DNA of 64,000 nt, from positions 62,001-126,000 of the forward strand of contig CAZASG010000004.1 in assembly GCA_964487745.1 (NCBI GenBank), given 5' to 3'. Shown in pieces: positions 57,630 to 64,000 of this stretch; the first letter of the stretch is position 1, and each line of letters opens with the position of its first letter. Source of the stretch: Desulfolinea sp964487745 (GTDB taxonomy: Bacteria > Chloroflexota > Anaerolineae > Anaerolineales > Villigracilaceae). The position numbers and the translations under genes are program-made. The notes below the pieces were generated by a model. The model did not search any database, was not told the origin of the DNA, and saw only the letters and a list, made by a program, of their open reading frames with translations.

Positions 57630-59090
57630 ATGCCTCTCACAATCGGTCAGCAACTCAAAAACGCCCGTCTCGACCATAATCTTACGCTCGATGATGTCTT
57701 CAAGGTTACCCATATTCGCATTAAATACCTCGAAGCCCTCGAAGTCGATGATTTTTCCGTGATGCCCTCCCCTGTACAAGGGCGAGGTTTTTTGCGTCTT
57801 TATGCCCAACACCTCAATCTTGATATCGATACCTTGTTGGCAGAAATGCGTGAAGCAGAGGCGGTAGAAGCATCCTTCGCTAAAGTCGAAGAATATCCTG
57901 TTGTTGAGGAGTATGTGGAAGAAGATGAAGAAGTTGCCTCGCCTGAAGAAGCGACTGAACCTTTTTGGCGGAAACTTCTAAATCGCATCGGCGTATCGCT
58001 CGCAAGGCCCGAACCTGATTCCGAGCAAGAGGCAGATTCTGCTCCCATAGCGGAAGCACCCCCAACCTCCGCGCCCGAAACGGATTCTGAGTCTGATCCG
58101 CTTCCTGAAGTGGACGAAGATGTCCAGCTCGAGCCATCCCAACCACCGGAAGAGTCCCGTATCGCCTTTGCCAAGATCGGCGCGACTTTGCGTGAACGCC
58201 GCGAGTTGCTAAGCCTGACCTACGAAGAGATCGAAGGGCATACCCGCCTGCGTCCGCATTATCTGGCAGCTCTCGAAGCGGGTAATTTTGATACCTTGCC
58301 CTCGCCTGTACAGACGCGTGGGATGTTGAGCAATTATGCTGATTTTCTGGATCTGGATACCGATGCTCTCCTGCTGCGTTTTGCGGAAGGCTTGCAGGCA
58401 CAGCGTCTGGAACGACATATCGAAGCCGCTGCCCAATTTGAAAGCAGCACAAAAAAACGACGTCGTTTTTCTTTTGGCAGTTTTGTTGCCCCAGATCTGA
58501 TCTTTGGGATCACCGTAGTGGTGTTGATCGCCGCCTTTTCCATTTGGGGGTTGAGACGGATCGCAAGGAATCAGGCTGAAAACGTGATCGCTGAAGCGAC
58601 TGCGCCCTCGATCGCTGAAGTGCTGATGACCACACCAACGCTTGAAGTGGAAGAGATTGTCACGCCCACGCTTGTAGTAGTGAATACGCCTGGTGGGGAA
58701 GCTGGCACGCCCGAACCCCTTGACGAGACAATAACGGAAGGGGATCTTGGTGTGCAGATATTAGTGACGATCCTCGAGCGTAGCTGGTTGCGCGTTACAG
58801 TGGATGGTGCAATTGCCTTTGATGGGCGAGCCCAACCCAACATGACTTTTGTTTATGAAGGTGATGAATCGGTTGAAATTTTGACCGCCAATGGCGCAGG
58901 TGTGCGAGTTGCGTATAATCAACGCGACTTAGGGTTGATGGGCGGATTCGGCGAAGTTGTACAGCGTATTTATGGTGCACGCGGGATATTAACCCCCACG
59001 ATCACTCCGACTTTGCCTGCAACCTTAACACCCACACCCACGATCACTCCATCTCCGACGTTGACGCCCATCGCAACATCGTTGGAATAA
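57630..59090 (+). CDS. rodZ: RodZ-like protein with two helix-turn-helix domains
   Basis: A 486-residue cell-shape/cytoskeleton-associated protein. It has two Xre-type HTH_25 domains: GQQLKNARLDHNLTLDDVFK (about 5-75) and GATLRERRELLSLTYEEIEG (about 185-255), each followed by the PSPVQGRGF/PSPVQTRGM motif of RodZ. An acidic linker separates them. A membrane segment (about 290-309) and an external DUF4115-like beta domain (about 375-450, with ERSWLRVTVDGAIAFDG) follow, then a Thr/Pro tail. RodZ normally has a single HTH that binds MreB. No mreB is in the window. Confidence 0.85.
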   Translation: MPLTIGQQLKNARLDHNLTLDDVFKVTHIRIKYLEALEVDDFSVMPSPVQGRGFLRLYAQHLNLDIDTLLAEMREAEAVEASFAKVEEYPVVEEYVEEDEEVASPEEATEPFWRKLLNRIGVSLARPEPDSEQEADSAPIAEAPPTSAPETDSESDPLPEVDEDVQLEPSQPPEESRIAFAKIGATLRERRELLSLTYEEIEGHTRLRPHYLAALEAGNFDTLPSPVQTRGMLSNYADFLDLDTDALLLRFAEGLQAQRLERHIEAAAQFESSTKKRRRFSFGSFVAPDLIFGITVVVLIAAFSIWGLRRIARNQAENVIAEATAPSIAEVLMTTPTLEVEEIVTPTLVVVNTPGGEAGTPEPLDETITEGDLGVQILVTILERSWLRVTVDGAIAFDGRAQPNMTFVYEGDESVEILTANGAGVRVAYNQRDLGLMGGFGEVVQRIYGARGILTPTITPTLPATLTPTPTITPSPTLTPIATSLE

Positions 59091-59190
59091 TAATTTTATG
59101 GTATAGATCTCTTGTATAGATGCTCCAGTTGCTATTTTTGGCGCAGGGAACTTTTTACAAAGAATCTAAATTTCTTAAAGGTTGGAAAAT

Positions 59191-60543
59191 ATGAAAGAAA
59201 ACACATTTCATCTGGTTTCATTAGGCTGTGCCAAAAATACTGTCGACTCAGATTCGATGGCACAACTTCTTTTAGGTGACGGTTATAGCGCCTCCGAAGA
59301 CCCTGCTCTCGCAGATGTGTTGATCGTCAACACCTGCGGGTTTATCGGCCCGTCTCGTGATGAGTCTATTGGGGTTTTGCAGGAGCTTGCTGAAGAAAAA
59401 GAAGAGGGGCAGTTGCTTATCGCGGCAGGATGCTTATCACAACGTTTTAGCGAATATGTGGCAGAGAAAGTCCCCGGCGTGGACGGGATGCTTGGTACCC
59501 GCCGCTGGATGGATATTGTTTCGGTGGTTAAAAAACTACGCAGTATGCGCAATAATTATCGTCCTGAAGTGCTCTATCATCTTCCGGAAAATGCCAAGAC
59601 TGTCGGTACGGATGAGGGCGATGTGTTACGTGCCAATGTCTTTGGCTCCAGCGCATACCTGAAGATCGCCGATGGCTGCCGCCGCCCTTGCGCTTTTTGT
59701 TCAATCCCGCTCATCAAGGGCACAGCCGTCAGCCGTCCATTGGATGTGCTTGTTGAAGAAGCACAGATCTTGGCTGAGAACGGTGTGAAAGAACTCATTC
59801 TCATTGCCCAGGACAGCACCGACTACGGTCACGATCTTGGGATGAAAGATGGTCTTGCCATCCTGCTTGAACGCATCACGGACGAAGTCCCCGAACTGGA
59901 TTGGATCCGCATCATGTATGCTTATCCAGGCTACGTTACCGACCGCCTGATCGACGTGATGGCGGAACGCCCCCAGATTTTGCCCTATCTCGACATCCCG
60001 CTCCAGCATGCCAGCCGCGAAATGCTGAAACGCATGAAACGCCCCGCCAATACGGATTGGGTGCGCAACACCCTCGCCAAGATGCGCGAACGCATCGAAA
60101 ATCTCACCATCCGCACGACCTTTATCGTTGGCTATCCCGGCGAAACCGAAGAAGAGTTCCAAGCCTTGCTCGATTTCATCGAAGAAACCCGCTTTGACCG
60201 CGTGGGTGCCTTCACCTTTTCCTTTGAGCCTGGCACCACCAGTGAGCCGCTTGGCGATCCTATCTCTGAAGAAGTGAAAAATGAACGCTGGGAACGCCTG
60301 ATGGAACGCCAGCAAAATATCTCCCTCCAGATTAACCAATCCTTTGTTGGCAAGACCCTCGATGTGCTCATCGAAGGTTATGACGAAGAGCAAGGCATCT
60401 CCATCGGTCGCTCCTACCGCGATGCCCCCGAAATTGACGGCATGATCTTCATCGAAGGCGATGCCACCGTTGGCGAGATTGTCCCCGTGCGCATCACGGG
60501 CGCGATGGCTTACGATCTGACTGGCGTTTTACCGCAACAATAA
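59191..60543 (+). CDS. rimO: Ribosomal protein S12 methylthiotransferase
   Basis: RimO adds a methylthio group to Asp88/89 of ribosomal protein S12. It has 450 residues from the ATG at 59191. The N-terminal UPF0004 domain has three cluster Cys (SLGCAKN, NTCGFI and AAGCLS), the radical-SAM motif is DGCRRPCAFCSIP, and a TRAM domain closes the protein (LDVLIEGYDEEQGISIGRSY). IDVMAERPQILPYLDIPLQH is a family block. It is 100 nt downstream of rodZ. Confidence 0.96.
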   Translation: MKENTFHLVSLGCAKNTVDSDSMAQLLLGDGYSASEDPALADVLIVNTCGFIGPSRDESIGVLQELAEEKEEGQLLIAAGCLSQRFSEYVAEKVPGVDGMLGTRRWMDIVSVVKKLRSMRNNYRPEVLYHLPENAKTVGTDEGDVLRANVFGSSAYLKIADGCRRPCAFCSIPLIKGTAVSRPLDVLVEEAQILAENGVKELILIAQDSTDYGHDLGMKDGLAILLERITDEVPELDWIRIMYAYPGYVTDRLIDVMAERPQILPYLDIPLQHASREMLKRMKRPANTDWVRNTLAKMRERIENLTIRTTFIVGYPGETEEEFQALLDFIEETRFDRVGAFTFSFEPGTTSEPLGDPISEEVKNERWERLMERQQNISLQINQSFVGKTLDVLIEGYDEEQGISIGRSYRDAPEIDGMIFIEGDATVGEIVPVRITGAMAYDLTGVLPQQ

Positions 60544-60550
60544 TTGGGTA

Positions 60551-60574
60551 AGGGCGAGTCTCAGACTTGCCCCT
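60551..60574. repeat. Intergenic hairpin repeat, second copy
   Basis: AGGGCGAGTC and GACTTGCCCCT pair over TCA with one bulge, directly after rimO. It is of the same general type as 21276-21301. Confidence 0.5.
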
Positions 60575-60597
60575 ACAGTTACATAAAGGAAATCAAC

Positions 60598-61596
60598 ATG
60601 TTCGACATCAATAACCCCGAAGTAAAATTCGCTCTCGACGCAGTCCGCGCGGCGGCTAAACTCGTGCAAACCGTACAGGTCGAGATGGCTGCCAGCGCTC
60701 TCACGAAGGGCGATAAATCCCCCGTCACCGTTGCGGATTTCGCATCTCAGGCCCTTGTCTCGCGCATGATGATGCAGCAATTTCCCGATGCTGTTTTGAC
60801 GGGAGAAGAAGCCTCCGACGCCCTCAAGGAAGAGGGCGCCGAAAACCTTCTTGAAGCTGTCACAGGATACACCGCCCGCTTCGCCCCTGAAAGTACGCCT
60901 GATACCGTTTGTGAATGGATTGACTGGGGAGCGGCAGATCCCACTAACCGTTTCTGGACACTTGATCCGATTGACGGCACCAAGGGCTTCATTCGTGGCG
61001 ATCAATATGCCGTTGCGCTGGCGCTCATTGAAGACGGCGACGTACAGATCGGCGTTCTCGGCTGCCCCAACCTAACCGACGGAACCAAGTCTGAACCGGG
61101 CGGTGCAGGGACGCTCATGGTCGCGGTTAAAGGTCAGGGGGCGTGGTTAACGGATCTGGCTGAAGGCGAAGAAAAAGACTGGCAACGGATTCAAGTCTCC
61201 CCACGAGCGAATCCGGGTGAGGCACGTCTGATGCGCTCTTTTGAATCCGGTCATACGGATGTGGGCAAGATCGACGAGATCGCATCCGCATTAGGTGTAG
61301 AAGTTGACCCTGTGCGCATGGATAGTCAGGCAAAATATTCTGTTTTGGCGACGGGCGGTGGCGAGATCATTTTGCGCCTGCTTTCGCCAAAACGTCTGGA
61401 TTATAAAGAAAAAATCTGGGATCAAGCCGCCGGTTCGATCGTGCTGACCGAAGCGGGCGGGCGCATCTCCGATCTGGATGGTAAGCCCCTCGACTTCTCG
61501 CAGGGACGGATGCTCTTGAATAACCGCGGTGTGCTGGCCACGAACGGATCGCTGCATGAAGCTGCCCTAAAAGCCCTGAAGGAAGTTGGGGCATAG
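60598..61596 (+). CDS. cysQ: 3'(2'),5'-bisphosphate nucleotidase (CysQ/SAL1-like)
   Basis: A 332-residue Mg2+-dependent, lithium-sensitive-type phosphatase that removes the 3' phosphate of PAP, the by-product of sulfate activation or carrier-protein loading. The start at 60598 follows AAAGGA by 7 nt. Metal motifs are LTGEEASD (about 61-68), FWTLDPIDGTKGFIRG (about 118-133) and KIWDQAAGSIVLTEAGG (about 277-293). The length matches the plant SAL1/yeast HAL2 branch more than E. coli CysQ. It is paralogous to the SuhB-type enzyme at 16576. Confidence 0.9.
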   Translation: MFDINNPEVKFALDAVRAAAKLVQTVQVEMAASALTKGDKSPVTVADFASQALVSRMMMQQFPDAVLTGEEASDALKEEGAENLLEAVTGYTARFAPESTPDTVCEWIDWGAADPTNRFWTLDPIDGTKGFIRGDQYAVALALIEDGDVQIGVLGCPNLTDGTKSEPGGAGTLMVAVKGQGAWLTDLAEGEEKDWQRIQVSPRANPGEARLMRSFESGHTDVGKIDEIASALGVEVDPVRMDSQAKYSVLATGGGEIILRLLSPKRLDYKEKIWDQAAGSIVLTEAGGRISDLDGKPLDFSQGRMLLNNRGVLATNGSLHEAALKALKEVGA

Positions 61597-61608
61597 GTAA
61601 AACGACGA

Positions 61609-61639
61609 GAGACCGAGCATTTCACTCGGTCTCTTTTTT
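61609..61639 (+). terminator. Terminator of the rplI-rodZ-rimO-cysQ unit
   Basis: GAGACCGAG and CTCGGTCTC form a 9-bp stem followed by six T. Confidence 0.92.
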
Positions 61640-61640
61640 A

Positions 61641-62036
61641 TCAGTCTGCTTTGGCAGGTGTTATTCTTTTATCTGCTATCCATTCCATGGCTTTATCAAA
61701 ATCAGTGAAAATTCTGATCGCCCACCCTCTATTACGCAAAACTGTTTCCAGAAAACGAGCATCATTGCTTTGTTCTTTGAATACAGCGGCAAGGGTGATC
61801 GATTTAGGAATGTTCTGGGTTTTATAAAAGTCGGAGCGCTCAATTGTGGGGAGCGTCTCCGCCGAAAAATCTGCATTTCGATAATCGACGATGCACTTTG
61901 TGCATTTTTTTTCGAGCAATTCCGAAATGACTGTCTCCGCAACCTCGGTATCTTTGGAAATAGAATATTTTCCTGCAACAGTAACTAAGAGGATTTCATA
62001 ATCAGCGCTATATGCCATTTCAACAGTTGGCATCAT
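61641..62036 (-). CDS. SpoIIAA/STAS-like hypothetical protein
   Basis: A 131-residue soluble protein. The alternation of strands and helices (ILLVTVAGKYSISKDTEVAE, KCIVDYRNADFS, ITLAAVFKE, WAIRIFTDFDKAMEWI) fits a SpoIIAA-like or STAS-like fold. Function unknown. AGGAGA stands before the ATG and a TATAAT box lies about 48 nt upstream. The 200 nt between this gene and the next (62037-62236) hold no gene that I can see. Confidence 0.6.
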   Translation of the reverse strand: MMPTVEMAYSADYEILLVTVAGKYSISKDTEVAETVISELLEKKCTKCIVDYRNADFSAETLPTIERSDFYKTQNIPKSITLAAVFKEQSNDARFLETVLRNRGWAIRIFTDFDKAMEWIADKRITPAKAD

Positions 62037-62236
62037 TCTTTCTCCTGTTAGATTGGACTAGACATTTTTTAGAAGTCGCACAATTATAGCTGAGTTGAGC
62101 ACTTGGTAAAATGAGTTTAGTCAATATGAAGAAAGTGGCGGTATCCAGGTGTCGAGTAAATTGCTCGCCTCTTTTAGTAATTATGAGGGAATGTGGGCTG
62201 AAAATCTGCTGATCTGAAACATCTATGTTCTGTCTT

Positions 62237-62743
62237 TTATGCCGCCCTCGCCAAAGCCGTCATCCCCAATACCAGGACCGCCAGGATCAAGTTCAAATTC
62301 AACAGCAAAGCCTCACGTTTTTGTAATCTTTCTACTTCTGCCATATCCCCGCTTTTTTGTTGACGCAGCATTGCCCTTTGAATGGTGGGTAGCAGCCACC
62401 AAGTCTGTGCCGCGCTGACGGCGATCATCCCCACAAAGAAGATGTGCTTGATCAGAATGGACGAAGCCCATTGCCCTCTGATAGCGAGAAAACCCTCATA
62501 ATTGGGGTTTGCGCTCATCTGGAACATGCCTGTCGCCAGTAAAAGCGCAATGCTGAACCAGGCTAATGGATCAAGCCGTTTTTGGATGGCAGCCATGAGT
62601 GTGGTTTGCGACTTTACATCCAGGGTGCGGTGCATGGCGGGAATCACAACCAGGCATAAAACAGCAAGGCTACCGAGCCAAAGCACGGTAGCCAGCATAT
62701 GTATCCAGTAGGTGAGGGCTAATGCCCAGGAAGGCATATCCAT
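62237..62743 (-). CDS. CopD-like four-helix membrane protein
   Basis: A 168-residue membrane protein with four hydrophobic segments and conserved His at WIHMLATVLWLGSL and ILIKHIFFVGMI, as in CopD/YcnJ-type copper-resistance proteins and related cytochrome-like membrane proteins. The copper role is by resemblance only. It starts at once after the TPR gene stop (TAAATG), so the two are coupled. Confidence 0.7.
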   Translation of the reverse strand: MDMPSWALALTYWIHMLATVLWLGSLAVLCLVVIPAMHRTLDVKSQTTLMAAIQKRLDPLAWFSIALLLATGMFQMSANPNYEGFLAIRGQWASSILIKHIFFVGMIAVSAAQTWWLLPTIQRAMLRQQKSGDMAEVERLQKREALLLNLNLILAVLVLGMTALARAA

Positions 62744-63748
62744 TTAGGGGACAGGTGTGTCAGAAGGAGTCTCAGCCGGAGCAATCGTTGTCGGCGTGGG
62801 AGTTTCTGTGGGTGGATAGCAAACCTGATAAGCTTGGTTGGCGTTCTTTGCAGCCACTTCATCCAATTGCCCGTATGCCATCGCATTGGAGTACTGGGCA
62901 TAAGCGCCACAAGCATCATTATTGATCGTCCAGAGTTCGTCGCCGTAGCGCATCAGGGCGATGTAATAACGTTGTCCAGCCGTCATATTCGAAGCCCCAT
63001 CCCAGATATTCGGCGCATAGGAGGCCAACTGACCAAAGTAATTGACCGCTTCTGCCCAGTTGATCTCCCAGAAAGTGGCTGCGGTGATGTAGGCACGTGC
63101 ATTGCCGCGCAGATTATTCGCTGTCGCATCGAGCGGACCGAAGCGCTCAGCCAAGGTCAGGTAGTAAATACCGCCCTCAAGATCGCCCTCTTTCGAGATC
63201 TTATCCGTGCCAGCATAACGCAAGGCAAAGTAATACATCCCGTCCACTTCGGCGGTACGATAATCGGGACCTTCTTTGCGCAACTGGTCAAGTGCAGCAA
63301 TGGCGTTTGCCCAGTCACCGGCGTTGATTAAGGCTTGGGCGTTATTGAAAATCGCCTCCACGCCGCGCAGATCAGGTGTTGGGGTTAGGGTGGGCGTCAG
63401 GGTTGGGGTCGGGGTTGCGGTAAAGCTCATCCCCAAAATGGCTTCTGCCATCCCCTCAGCCGCGCCGGGATAATTTGGGTTGTGTTGAACGATGTATTCA
63501 AAATGCTGGCGGGCATGGTCATAGCGTCCCTCCGCCAGAGCGATCGCACCGAGTTGGAACTGCTCGTTCAGTGTCGCGCCAATTTGGGTTGCTTCAGCAT
63601 CTTTGCGGATGCCGATCCCGGAGTTGTAGCCGCCAAAGAGCCCCAAGCCGACGATGATAATAAACCCCAAAAGGGTGATCAAAAACCGCTTCAGACGCGG
63701 TTTTTTCTTTGTTTTTACAGGTTGTGTAGAACCAAGATTTTCAGACAT
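62744..63748 (-). CDS. Membrane-anchored TPR-like protein
   Basis: A 334-residue protein. A basic N-terminus (KTKKKPRLKRF), one membrane segment (about 25-45) and an extracytoplasmic helical region with TPR-like units (FQLGAIALAEGRYDHARQHF; NNAQALINAGDWANAIAALD) interrupted by a Thr/Pro linker (TATPTPTLTPTLTPTP) and ending in a second Thr/Pro tail. TATAAT (63756-63761) ends 7 nt before the ATG, so the mRNA is probably leaderless. The function is unknown; it may scaffold a surface complex. Confidence 0.78.
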   Translation of the reverse strand: MSENLGSTQPVKTKKKPRLKRFLITLLGFIIIVGLGLFGGYNSGIGIRKDAEATQIGATLNEQFQLGAIALAEGRYDHARQHFEYIVQHNPNYPGAAEGMAEAILGMSFTATPTPTLTPTLTPTPDLRGVEAIFNNAQALINAGDWANAIAALDQLRKEGPDYRTAEVDGMYYFALRYAGTDKISKEGDLEGGIYYLTLAERFGPLDATANNLRGNARAYITAATFWEINWAEAVNYFGQLASYAPNIWDGASNMTAGQRYYIALMRYGDELWTINNDACGAYAQYSNAMAYGQLDEVAAKNANQAYQVCYPPTETPTPTTIAPAETPSDTPVP

Positions 63749-63766
63749 AGGCGCTATTATACACGT

Positions 63767-64000
63767 TTAGAGATTAAAAAGAAGTCGTACTTCTTTCCAT
63801 ATAAAGGGGAGCGCAACAAGTGCCCCGACTGCCATCCCAATGATGGCGGTGACGATAGCGCCGCCCGGTAAATAGAGTGCAACCAGATACGCGGATACGC
63901 CGCCGAGGAGGGCTGCGATGAGACCACGACCGAGCGAGGGCAATGTTGTAACGCTCTCCGTTAGTCTTGCCCTCATTATATAAAGCATCACCACTGCCTC
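63767..64000 (-). CDS. C-terminal part of a polytopic membrane protein, possibly MurJ
   Basis: The minus-strand frame is open to the window edge and stops at 63767. The 78 visible residues contain two membrane segments (LIAALLGGVSAYLVALYLPG and AIVTAIIGMAVGALVALPFI) and end WKEVRLLFNL. This resembles the end of MurJ/MviN lipid II flippases, but the fragment is too short to be sure. Internal GTG or ATG codons near 63994 are not taken as the true start. Confidence 0.4.
   Translation of the reverse strand, partial: EAVVMLYIMRARLTESVTTLPSLGRGLIAALLGGVSAYLVALYLPGGAIVTAIIGMAVGALVALPFIWKEVRLLFNL

Noticed and set aside
63414..63770. CRISPR array or tandem repeat in Thr/Pro-coding stretches (also 58980-59090)
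   Set aside because: The short repeats encode TPTPTLTP-type linkers in frame. No spacer-repeat structure of CRISPR type was seen anywhere in the window.

Overview
The window looks like a chromosomal segment of a member of the Chloroflexota, most likely class Anaerolineae. This is inferred from gene content, not from a marker gene. The clues are a sensor kinase with about nine GAF domains, a RodZ-like protein with two helix-turn-helix units, secreted cohesin/dockerin proteins, Thr/Pro-rich linkers, a T-box in front of leuS, several apparently leaderless genes and moderate GC content. TGA is used as a normal stop (ftsL, the response regulator at 17361) and Trp is TGG, so the code is standard.

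Layout. 1-3775 (minus): start of a division/cell-wall cluster, mraZ-rsmH-ftsL-ftsI, behind a promoter carrying three 10-bp-spaced GTGGR boxes. 3969-7686 (plus): a secreted ExeM/NucH-type nuclease. 7685-10047 (minus): small membrane proteins and a VanZ-like protein. 10211-15748 (minus): tetR, two FtsX/MacB-type permeases, an ATPase and two lipoprotein adaptors, preceded by a tandem-palindrome operator; upstream of it is a manganese-riboswitch-like leader (15813-15998). 16141-18329: tRNA-Ser, a small membrane protein, an inositol monophosphatase, a response regulator and two tRNA-Ala genes. 18379-21343 (plus): T-box, a leucine-rich leader peptide, leuS. 21358-22080: a methyltransferase read through two consecutive TGA codons followed by a SECIS-like hairpin, a candidate tandem-selenocysteine protein. 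22139-27497: a DUF2235 protein and three cohesin/dockerin surface proteins. 27518-33884 (minus): a hydrolase, metA-metY, an HD-GYP protein, GNAT and Nudix proteins.

33943-36260 (minus): a hypothetical protein, then an MntA/HepT toxin-antitoxin pair lodged at the 3' end of lipA, with the old lipA tail left behind as a direct repeat. 36349-39599: NfeD, an aminotransferase and an ICMT-like methyltransferase. 39844-41955: tRNA-Gly, tRNA-Met and an AT-rich island with a GAF-like protein, a ribbon-helix-helix protein, a small membrane protein and an integrase remnant. 41961-45171: a response regulator, AzlCD, YccF and a phytol-kinase-like protein. 45266-56213 (plus): a left-handed beta-helix protein, an acyl-ACP-reductase-like protein, a response regulator, a 2147-residue histidine kinase, a second response regulator and an alpha/beta hydrolase with a substituted nucleophile. 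56256-61639 (plus): tRNA-Met, rplI, rodZ, rimO, a cysQ-like phosphatase. 61641-64000 (minus): an SpoIIAA/STAS-like protein, a CopD-like protein, a TPR protein and the end of a membrane protein.

The strongest unusual signals are the TGA-TGA methyltransferase, the double leader (T-box plus Leu-codon peptide) of leuS, the riboswitch-like leader without an obvious partner gene, and the toxin-antitoxin insertion that rebuilt the end of lipA.
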